Shown piece after piece: positions 1 to 5,230 of a DNA stretch of 6,653 bases. The notes under the pieces were generated by a model. That model did not search any database, was not told the DNA's origin, and was given only the letters and a program-made list of their open reading frames with translations. The DNA comes from Clostridiales bacterium. GTDB lineage: Bacteria; Bacillota; Clostridia; Lachnospirales; Lachnospiraceae. Both the position numbers and the translations under genes were made by a program. How positions within the stretch are numbered: the stretch's first letter is position 1; each line of letters starts with the position of its first letter. Where the stretch lies: contig JAATEU010000005.1 in assembly GCA_015655565.1 (NCBI GenBank), positions 1-6,653 on the forward strand. Reading direction: 5' to 3'.

Positions 1-1028
1 CAAAACCAATAGTACTTGGATTCGTATTTGCTCATCTTTTTGATCCGGTTAATAATTTTTTTGAAGCAAAATATAAGAAAATCAAATTCAGGAAAAGACA
101 ATTAAAATCCACCCGGTCCTGGGCCGTATTTACGACAATTATTATTTTCATCATTGTTTTAATAGGCATCATATCATTGCTTGTGTATAGTGTAACAAAC
201 CAATTGCGGTTAGCTACATTTTACGATATCGTTATTCTGGCCAATTCCTATATGAAGACTTTTAATGATTTTTACAATTCGGTACTGGATAAGCTGGATG
301 AATTGGAGATCCAGTCAACTGAAATATCCCAATATGTTAAGAATGTGGCCACCAATATTTTGAATTATTTGCAAATTATGGGAGTTGCCATTGTTTCTTC
401 CATCAGTAATCTATCCTCCTATATAACAACCTTTTTATTTTCATTTATTATAGCTATTTATTTTATGATAGACGGACGTATGATTATTGAATATTTAAAA
501 AAGGTCGGAAAAGCTTTATTAAGTGATAAGTGGAATGCAAAAATAGCAAGGTTTCTTAACGATGCAGACGGCGTTTTTTCCGGATATGTCAGGGGGCAGA
601 TGACGGATGCTTTTGTAATGATGATTATAATCAGCCTGGCCCTGTCCGTTATTGGGGTTAAATTTGCCGTTATAATAGGTATATTGGCAGGTATCGGAAA
701 TCTTGTGCCTTATTGCGGACCGTTTATAGCCTACTTTAGTACGGGGATTATATGTATTTTAAATGGACAGTACAGGGAATTAATAATTGCTTTAATTGTA
801 TTGCTTATTGTTCAGGTAATTGACGGCAATGTCATAGCTCCCAAACTTTTGAGCAAAAGCATACAAATCCATCCCGTATTGGTAATTATCTCATTAATAT
901 TTGGTAATGCTATAGGCGGTCTGATCGGCATGCTTTTAGCAGTACCGGTTGGAGCTCTGATTAAGGTATTGTTCGTAAGATATATCAATCATAAGCTGGA
1001 TAAGAAGGAAGAGGACAGTGTGAACTAA
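1..1028 (+). CDS. AI-2E family transporter (PF01594), 5'-truncated by window edge
   Basis: This is a polytopic inner-membrane protein of the AI-2E/TqsA/YtvI superfamily. Members are linked to autoinducer-2 export or to Na+/H+ antiport, and the substrate of this one cannot be told. The reading frame is open from base 3, so the TTG at 177 is internal and the true start lies upstream; 341 residues are visible. Visible residues 1-30 match the usual N-terminal end of the first hairpin (PIVLGFVFAHLFDPVNNFFE). A membrane segment lies at about 40-64, followed by a soluble region to about 130. Further membrane segments surround the family landmarks FIIAIYFMIDG (about 148-158), NLVPYCGP (233-240), IHP (289-291) and AVP (313-315). 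The C-terminus is short and charged. The last codons (DSVN, stop) lie inside copy 1 of an intergenic direct repeat. No canonical terminator follows. The family call is firm; the physiological role is not. Confidence 0.93.
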   Translation, partial: KPIVLGFVFAHLFDPVNNFFEAKYKKIKFRKRQLKSTRSWAVFTTIIIFIIVLIGIISLLVYSVTNQLRLATFYDIVILANSYMKTFNDFYNSVLDKLDELEIQSTEISQYVKNVATNILNYLQIMGVAIVSSISNLSSYITTFLFSFIIAIYFMIDGRMIIEYLKKVGKALLSDKWNAKIARFLNDADGVFSGYVRGQMTDAFVMMIIISLALSVIGVKFAVIIGILAGIGNLVPYCGPFIAYFSTGIICILNGQYRELIIALIVLLIVQVIDGNVIAPKLLSKSIQIHPVLVIISLIFGNAIGGLIGMLLAVPVGALIKVLFVRYINHKLDKKEEDSVN

Positions 1029-1038
1029 AGTGCGATTT
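1013..1038 (+). repeat. Imperfect 26-nt direct repeat, copy 1 (covers the AI-2E stop codon)
   Basis: It matches 1095-1120 at 23 of 26 positions (differences at 1025, 1029 and 1031), offset 82 nt. It contains GGACAGTGTGAA, then TAA, then GCGATTT. The TAA is the stop codon of the AI-2E gene, so the repeat supplies the last four codons. GTGTGAA (1018-1024) can also pair with TTCACAC (1037-1043) to give a 7-bp stem with a 12-nt loop. Confidence 0.75.
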
Positions 1039-1060
1039 CACACATCTTATTTATGCAGTA

Positions 1061-1082
1061 TCATATCCGCAGGCAGATATGA
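1061..1082. repeat. Inverted repeat (7-bp stem, 8-nt loop)
   Basis: TCATATC (1061-1067) is the exact reverse complement of GATATGA (1076-1082), with loop CGCAGGCA. It lies between the two direct-repeat copies. No T-run follows, so a rho-independent terminator is unlikely. Confidence 0.55.
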
Positions 1083-1094
1083 CATGCCCATGTG

Positions 1095-1120
1095 GGACAG
1101 TGTGAAATAAGGAGCGATTT
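1095..1120 (+). repeat. Imperfect 26-nt direct repeat, copy 2
   Basis: This is the second copy of the 1013-1038 repeat, with 23 of 26 identical positions. The right flank differs (TCATGCCC instead of CACAC), so the GTGTGAA/TTCACAC stem of copy 1 is lost here. It lies between two inverted repeats, which suggests that it belongs to a larger composite element. Confidence 0.75.
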
Positions 1121-1166
1121 TCATGCCCTGATTAGGTAATCAAATTTAAAGGGCGAATTTCTTATG

Positions 1167-1204
1167 CATGGCAGTAAATGAAAGATGTTTTGATTACTGC
1201 CATG
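1167..1204. repeat. Long inverted repeat / hairpin (11-bp perfect stem)
   Basis: CATGGCAGTAA (1167-1177) is the exact reverse complement of TTACTGCCATG (1194-1204). After one A-A mismatch (1178/1193) the stem can go on with two G-T wobbles and three A-T pairs to a 4-nt loop (1184-1187). There is no T-tract on either strand next to it, so it does not look like an intrinsic terminator. It could be an RNA processing or mRNA-end structure, a protein-binding site, or the terminus of an intergenic repeat element. Confidence 0.65.
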
Positions 1205-1261
1205 GGAACTGATACCTTAAATTAATAATTGTAAATTAAAATAACAGAAATATGACATTAT

Positions 1262-1290
1262 TTAACAAAAAGTAAGAAAAATGTAAGAAA
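1262..1290 (+). promoter_or_regulatory. Candidate response-regulator operator (phased direct repeats)
   Basis: GTAAGAAA occurs exactly at 1272-1279 and again 11 nt later at 1283-1290. A weaker copy, TTAACAAA, lies 10 nt upstream at 1262-1269. Direct repeats spaced by one helical turn upstream of a promoter are typical of OmpR/PhoB-family winged-helix regulators. The array resembles the WalR/PhoP type but is not an exact match. No regulator gene lies in the window. Confidence 0.4.
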
Positions 1291-1300
1291 TAATATAGTC

Positions 1301-1329
1301 TTTATTTAAGATATTAAGAGTAGGATAAT
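1301..1329 (+). promoter_or_regulatory. Candidate promoter for the ABC operon
   Basis: GATAAT (1324-1329) is one mismatch from the sigma-A -10 consensus. A poor -35 (TTTATT, 1301-1306) lies 17 nt upstream, which would fit activator dependence through the direct repeats just upstream. An alternative -10 is TATAGT at 1294-1299, but its -35 is also poor and the direct repeats would then overlap the core promoter. Which one is used cannot be decided from sequence. Confidence 0.3.
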
Positions 1330-1350
1330 TTAAAGCCAAGAGTTTAAAGA

Positions 1351-1370
1351 GGGAGGACGATGCCAGGGTG
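1351..1370 (+). promoter_or_regulatory. Ribosome binding site and GTG start of the ATPase gene
   Basis: GGGAGG (1351-1356) is a strong Shine-Dalgarno sequence, but it lies 11 nt from the in-frame GTG at 1368. An out-of-frame ATG at 1360 sits only 3 nt after it and opens a 10-codon ORF (MPGWETRLKR, stop 1390-1392). No other in-frame start exists between the upstream stop (1326-1328) and 1368, so GTG is the best start. Confidence 0.6.
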
Positions 1371-2348
1371 GGAGACCAGATTGAAAAGGTAATCGAGGTT
1401 AAGAATGTAAAGAAAATATACCGAATGGGCAGTGAAAAAATTTTTGCAGTAGATGATGTGAGTTTTGAAATACTGAAAGGCGAATTTTGCTGCTTACTGG
1501 GTACTTCAGGTTCCGGTAAATCAACCCTGCTTAACCTAATGGCCGGCATAGAGAAATTAACAGGCGGGCAGATTATTATTAAAAGTAAAAAAATACACAG
1601 AATGAACGAAAACAGTCTGGCAAGATTCAGACAACGGTATTTAGGCTTTGTCTTTCAATCGTATAACCTGATGGGGTCTATGACAGCTTTGGAAAATGTA
1701 GAGTTTCCGTTAGTATTTAAACGTGTGAAAGCGAATAAAAGAAAAAAAATGGCAAGGGATATGTTAATTAAAGTAGGACTTGGATCACGGTTATCCCATA
1801 AACCGAAAGAAATGAGCGGTGGACAGCAGCAAAGAGTCGGTATAGCCAGGGCTTTTGTAGCCAATCCGGAAATTGTATTTGCAGATGAGCCAACCGGTAA
1901 CCTGGATACAAAAACCGCAATGGAAGTAATGAAACTTATCAAAATCATAGCCAAGGAAAATAATCAGACAATTGTAATGGTTACCCATGATAAAAGATTG
2001 GCTGATTTTGCTGATAGGACTATACATATTCTGGATGGCAGGATACAGGACATTGAGTTGAAACGGAATAGGGATAAGAAAGAAATTATCAATGAAAGTA
2101 TAACAATTGATAATGAAGAAGAAGTAAAAACAGAAAATGAGCCGCAGGGAAATATAAAAATAATTGAAAATAATGTAATTGATAATAAATTTGAAATTGA
2201 AAAAACAGAGGGAATAGAAGTGATTTCAGATAAAGAAATGGATGAAAAGAATTGGGGCAGTAAAGCGATACCTGATGAACAGGCAGAAAATGAAGTTGCC
2301 GCATCTGATACATTGGAGGGAATGAAGGATGTGGATGCCATAATTTAA
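1368..2348 (+). CDS. MacB/LolD-type ABC transporter ATP-binding protein with long acidic C-terminal tail
   Basis: This is the cytoplasmic ATPase of a type VII (MacB/FtsX-like) ABC system; its partner is the permease encoded at 5220-6557. All nucleotide-binding motifs are intact: Walker A GTSGSGKST (45-53), Q-loop Gln97, signature MSGGQ (149-153), Walker B IVFADEP (169-175) with catalytic Glu174, D-loop NLD (178-180) and H-loop His207. The FADEPTGNLD and THDKRLADFADRTIHILDGRI stretches are typical of the LolD/MacB/YknY subgroup. Such proteins normally end near residue 230. This one continues for about 95 residues (roughly 231-326) that are rich in Glu, Asp, Asn, Lys and Ile, low in complexity, net acidic (about 25 acidic against 8 basic residues from 241 on), and probably disordered. 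The gene is first in the operon, 67 nt before the next. The start is GTG, as upstream in-frame starts are absent. Function in ATP hydrolysis is firm; the tail's role is unknown. Confidence 0.95.
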   Translation: MGDQIEKVIEVKNVKKIYRMGSEKIFAVDDVSFEILKGEFCCLLGTSGSGKSTLLNLMAGIEKLTGGQIIIKSKKIHRMNENSLARFRQRYLGFVFQSYNLMGSMTALENVEFPLVFKRVKANKRKKMARDMLIKVGLGSRLSHKPKEMSGGQQQRVGIARAFVANPEIVFADEPTGNLDTKTAMEVMKLIKIIAKENNQTIVMVTHDKRLADFADRTIHILDGRIQDIELKRNRDKKEIINESITIDNEEEVKTENEPQGNIKIIENNVIDNKFEIEKTEGIEVISDKEMDEKNWGSKAIPDEQAENEVAASDTLEGMKDVDAII

Positions 2349-2415
2349 AAAACGGAATTACGGACAGGTATTAAAAAGGGATATAAGAATAATAAAGGAA
2401 GAAGAGGGTAAAAGA

Positions 2416-4902
2416 ATGAAAAAGACCAGAAGATTTTTTGCTGCAATATTAACTGCTGCTTTCATCCTTTGTAATTTTACAGGAAATATGAATTTTGTTA
2501 AGGCAGAAACTTATAGTAGTAAAGCAACGGCAATAAACTTTGACGGATTTGTAGATGATATTGAAGGAATACCGGGTGAAACAGTCCATGTCAAATTACC
2601 GGTCAGGGCAATCAACGGGTATATATTTGATCCGGTAATAAGGGTCACAACCGAAGATATGCCGTATACGGTATCTAATATTGTATATACTACAGATGAC
2701 TTTCCGGCTACGAATCCTCCGGCAGGAATTTCGAATTATGAAACAACTTATATCGAATTTGATGTAAAGGTAAAAGAATCTGCAAAAATCTCAAGAAACA
2801 AATTTCAGGTAAGTGTTGAATTTACAGCCGTGGATGAGGATGACGGCTCCGTTGACACATTTACGTTAGAACTTCCAAACTCATATCTTATAATTGAAAA
2901 GGAAAAAGAGCCTGCTCAATTGACGGTTGACAATATAAAATTTGATGATGCAATTGTTGGAAAAGAAACAAATTTATCTTTTGTAATCAGAAATGAAGGT
3001 GAAATAACTGCCCATAACAGCTATTTTAGTATTGACGGTTATGATGAAGCAGGAATCATTCCGGAATATACCAAATTAAAGCAATCTATCAATACGGATG
3101 GAAAATTGGCGGCTGGTTCCTCTTATTATGTGAAATTGCCAGTTAGTATTGATACTTCCGCTACAGCAGGAAGTAAAAAGCTTACCGTGAAGATGGAATA
3201 TAAAAATGAGGAAGGCGAAGCAAGCGAAAACTCAGTTGAAATATATGTTAATATTGAATCTGACAGTATGTCACCTAAAATTGAAATTGTAAGTACAAAA
3301 TATGCAAGTGAGCTGAAAGCAGGTGACAGCTTCAACCTGGTTACAACTTTACGGAATGCAGGTGAAACAAAAGCAGAAGAGATTGAAGTATTAGTGGAAG
3401 GATTGGGTACAACCGGTTTTTTACCTGGGTATACAACAAAGACAATATCTGTTGAGGACCTTGAATTTGATGAAAGGGCGGACGTTAAGATTCCTCTTAT
3501 CGTGTCCAATCAGGCTACCGTGGGATTAAAAGAGGTACCGGTTACAATAACCTATGAAAATGCTTCCGGGGTTTCGTTTACTGCTTCAACAACATTATAT
3601 CTTGAGATTGTTGCGGCAGACGGTGTTGATGCCGAAGGGAAACCCAATATTGTAGTAAGCAATGTGTCTCAAAATCCGGAACAGCCAAATGCCGATGCGC
3701 GTGTTGACGTTTCTTTTGATTTCGTGAATAAAAGTAAAATCGATATCAGCGAAATCAGAATTGCTACGGTTAGTGCGGAGGGTGCAGGTTTTGCTCCCCT
3801 GGACTCGGAACCTTACCAATACATTGATGAATTGAAAGGCGGTAAAAAAACCAGAATTACAATACCGTTAAAGGCTTCGGAATCAATTGCGGAAGGAACG
3901 AACAGTGTTAATATTACATATGAATTTAAAGATGCCAATGGTAAGTCATGGACCGGTAATACAGCAACCTTATATGTATTGGATGTACAAAATGATGGTG
4001 TCGGAACAAGCAAGCCTAAATTAATTATAAGTAATTTTTCAACAGATGAGGAAGAATTAAGGGCCGGTAATACCTTTAATTTCCTTTTTGATATTAAAAA
4101 TACCCATTCCAGCGTAGCTGCACGTAACATAAAAGTTACAATTTCACAGGCAGATAATATATTCTCCGTTACGAAAGGGAGTAATACTTTCTATATAACC
4201 GGGATAGCGGCAGGTGAAACCGTACAGAACACTCTTGAATTAAGAGTAAAATCCGATGCAACGACGAAAGCATATCCCCTTATAATAAAAATGGAATACG
4301 AGTATGAAGGAGCGGAAGCCAATCCTACCACCGGTGAAATCGGTGAAACAGTGGAGGAAACAATAAATCTTCAGGCCGTGGAGAATTCAAGGCCGGTAGT
4401 TGATAATGTAGTGGTAGGTTCATGGGATTCACCGGTTGTGAATCAGGCAACTGCATTAACCTTTGAATTTTATAACATGGGGAAATCAACGCTTAATAAT
4501 GTCCACGCATCCGTAGAAGGAGATTTTTATTTAAGTACAGGCAATATGTATTTCATTGGAAATGTCGAAGCAGGAAGTCAGGAGTATGCAGAATTAGAAG
4601 TTATTCCCACTGTAGAAGGCCAGGCAAAGGGTACTTTATTAGTGGTTTTCGAGGACAGCAATGGGGATGAGGTAACTGTTACCAAGGAATTTGAAGGATC
4701 AGTTCAAGGAGAATTTATCCTCGATGCCAGTGGTGGGGAGGGGGGAGGCTTACCTATCGTTGATATTGCAAAAACTCCAATTCTTCCAACCGGGGCTTTT
4801 GTAATTTTACAAATAGCAATCCTGGCAATTATGATACCGGTAACAAGAAAAGTTGGGCTGGGATTATACAGAAGAAAATTGAGAAAGCAGGAAGAGGCAT
4901 AA
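2416..4902 (+). CDS. Secreted, C-terminally membrane-anchored CARDB/Ig-like repeat protein (COG1361-like)
   Basis: An 828-residue extracytoplasmic protein of unknown function. A signal peptide spans 1-30 (KKTRR n-region, hydrophobic core 7-23, probable cut after Ala30 in VKA-ET). A divergent beta-rich N-terminal unit (about 41-160) is followed by five CARDB-like units of about 105-120 residues starting near 167, 287, 409, 534 and 659. Each unit opens with a P-x-[IL]-x-[IV] strand, then a hydrophilic turn and F-x-[IL]-x-N-x-G-type strand, and most end in an IxYE or MEY strand. A Gly-rich linker (773-778) leads to a membrane segment (about 788-809) and a basic cytosolic tail (RRKLRK). The mature protein has no Cys. 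Start: GAGGG at 2404-2408, 7 nt before ATG. It lies between the ATPase and permease genes, so it is probably an accessory subunit of the transporter, perhaps an adaptor or substrate receptor. A role as an independent surface protein remains possible. Confidence 0.85.
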   Translation: MKKTRRFFAAILTAAFILCNFTGNMNFVKAETYSSKATAINFDGFVDDIEGIPGETVHVKLPVRAINGYIFDPVIRVTTEDMPYTVSNIVYTTDDFPATNPPAGISNYETTYIEFDVKVKESAKISRNKFQVSVEFTAVDEDDGSVDTFTLELPNSYLIIEKEKEPAQLTVDNIKFDDAIVGKETNLSFVIRNEGEITAHNSYFSIDGYDEAGIIPEYTKLKQSINTDGKLAAGSSYYVKLPVSIDTSATAGSKKLTVKMEYKNEEGEASENSVEIYVNIESDSMSPKIEIVSTKYASELKAGDSFNLVTTLRNAGETKAEEIEVLVEGLGTTGFLPGYTTKTISVEDLEFDERADVKIPLIVSNQATVGLKEVPVTITYENASGVSFTASTTLYLEIVAADGVDAEGKPNIVVSNVSQNPEQPNADARVDVSFDFVNKSKIDISEIRIATVSAEGAGFAPLDSEPYQYIDELKGGKKTRITIPLKASESIAEGTNSVNITYEFKDANGKSWTGNTATLYVLDVQNDGVGTSKPKLIISNFSTDEEELRAGNTFNFLFDIKNTHSSVAARNIKVTISQADNIFSVTKGSNTFYITGIAAGETVQNTLELRVKSDATTKAYPLIIKMEYEYEGAEANPTTGEIGETVEETINLQAVENSRPVVDNVVVGSWDSPVVNQATALTFEFYNMGKSTLNNVHASVEGDFYLSTGNMYFIGNVEAGSQEYAELEVIPTVEGQAKGTLLVVFEDSNGDEVTVTKEFEGSVQGEFILDASGGEGGGLPIVDIAKTPILPTGAFVILQIAILAIMIPVTRKVGLGLYRRKLRKQEEA
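2914..4707 (+). repeat. Five tandem CARDB/Ig-like protein repeats
   Basis: The units start at residues near 167 (LTVDNIKF), 287 (PKIEIVST), 409 (KPNIVVSN), 534 (PKLIISNF) and 659 (RPVVDNVV). Shared landmarks are the opening strand, a mid-unit N-x-G/N-x-S turn (RNEGE, RNAGE, VNKSK, KNTHS, YNMGK), a later A-G-[SE] or similar turn, and a closing strand. The repeats are conserved at the protein level only; their DNA is well diverged, so the duplication is old and not a recent tandem expansion. Confidence 0.7.
4732..4748 (+). other. G-rich tract inside the repeat-protein gene
   Basis: Fifteen of these 17 bases are G, including a run of six (4740-4745), in an otherwise AT-rich gene. It encodes Gly-Gly-Glu-Gly-Gly-Gly (773-778) just before the membrane anchor. 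Four or more GG runs with 1-nt loops could form a two-tetrad G-quadruplex in the mRNA or coding strand. Confidence 0.5.
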
Positions 4903-4914
4903 TTATGCTTGAAT

Positions 4915-4927
4915 GGAGGTAGTTATG
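4915..4927 (+). promoter_or_regulatory. Ribosome binding site that sets the start of the small membrane protein
   Basis: GGAGGT (4915-4920) ends 4 nt before ATG 4925 and overlaps the in-frame ATG at 4913. The upstream ATG has no Shine-Dalgarno of its own, so 4925 is the better start. Another ATG at 4905 is in a different frame and stops after five codons. Confidence 0.7.
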
Positions 4928-5230
4928 AAAATATTAATAGATCCGGAGTTTAACGTACAGGTATTATTAACAGGTATAAATGAAGCAATGGTGAATCAAA
5001 AAGTTATTACATCAGATTCCGGTGTTGTTGTTGATTCCGGTAATGGTGAAGCGGACGGTGAAATGTCAGGTGATGTTTTAGATACAGAGACAACCGTCAA
5101 AGATCCGCTGTTGTCCAGCTGGCCATTTGTAATTGGAATATCGGTGGTAACCTTGGCAGTAAGCATTGTTATTGGTATCTTGCTTGCAAAGAGAAAAATT
5201 AAAAAAGGATTTGAGCTGTATGAGGATTAG
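4925..5230 (+). CDS. Small single-pass membrane protein of the ABC operon, unknown family
   Basis: A 101-residue protein that I do not recognise. Residues 1-65 are soluble, net acidic, rich in Ser, Gly, Asp and Val, and have no signal peptide. One strong membrane segment follows (about 67-88), then a basic stretch KRKIKK (89-94) and a short tail FELYED. By the positive-inside rule the C-terminus is cytosolic, so the acidic N-terminal part would face outside (type III, N-out). The gene starts 22 nt after the repeat-protein gene and its last 11 nt overlap the permease start, so it is very likely co-translated with the permease. It is probably a small accessory subunit, or a link between the repeat protein and the permease; this is inferred from position alone. 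A degenerate remnant of a larger protein is possible, but the good ribosome binding site and intact membrane segment argue against it. Confidence 0.75.
   Translation: MKILIDPEFNVQVLLTGINEAMVNQKVITSDSGVVVDSGNGEADGEMSGDVLDTETTVKDPLLSSWPFVIGISVVTLAVSIVIGILLAKRKIKKGFELYED

Larger units (their letters stand above)
1029..1367. other. Structured intergenic region between the AI-2E gene and the ABC operon
   Basis: This 339-nt stretch has no credible gene on either strand. Its left two thirds (to about 1205) are rich in repeats and inverted repeats: a direct repeat pair, hairpins at 1018-1043, 1061-1082 and 1167-1204, a GCCCT/AGGGC pairing (1125-1129 with 1150-1154) enclosing the near-palindrome GATTAGGTAATC (1130-1141), and the motif GCGATTT or GCGAATTT three times (1032, 1114, 1153). 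The right third (1206-1350) is very AT-rich and holds phased direct repeats and the likely operon promoter. The structured part looks like an intergenic repeat element rather than coding remnant. Confidence 0.7.

Noticed and set aside
177..1028. Start of the AI-2E gene at TTG 177
   Set aside because: The frame stays open to the left edge and the 58 residues before 177 match the family's N-terminal region, so the gene is cut by the window, not started here.
1013..1205. CRISPR array
   Set aside because: There are only two imperfect repeat copies with unequal flanks and no third unit, which does not fit a repeat-spacer pattern.
1253..1270. BceR-type box for a bacitracin-type resistance operon
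   Set aside because: TGACA at 1253-1257 is not followed at the right spacing by TGTAA, and the permease has four membrane segments rather than the ten of BceB.
1262..2341. Minus-strand open frames opposite the ATPase gene
   Set aside because: They are low-complexity shadows (Ser/Leu/Phe-rich) of the ATPase coding frame, without ribosome binding sites or known domains.
2416..2505. Lipoprotein signal in the repeat protein (Cys19)
   Set aside because: The residues before the Cys are Phe-Ile-Leu, not a lipobox with Gly/Ala/Ser before Cys. An AxA-like cut after Ala30 fits better.
3126..4130. Minus-strand open frames opposite the repeat-protein gene
   Set aside because: They overlap a clearly coding plus-strand gene, have no recognisable domains, and are explained by its codon bias.
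4913..4924. Start of the small protein at ATG 4913
   Set aside because: This ATG overlaps the GGAGG motif that serves ATG 4925 and has no ribosome binding site of its own.
5166..5219. Upstream start of the permease at TTG 5166
   Set aside because: The extra residues (MLLVSCLQREKLKKDLSC) are read out of the small protein's membrane segment in another frame. ATG 5220 gives the normal amphipathic N-terminus and a ribosome binding site.
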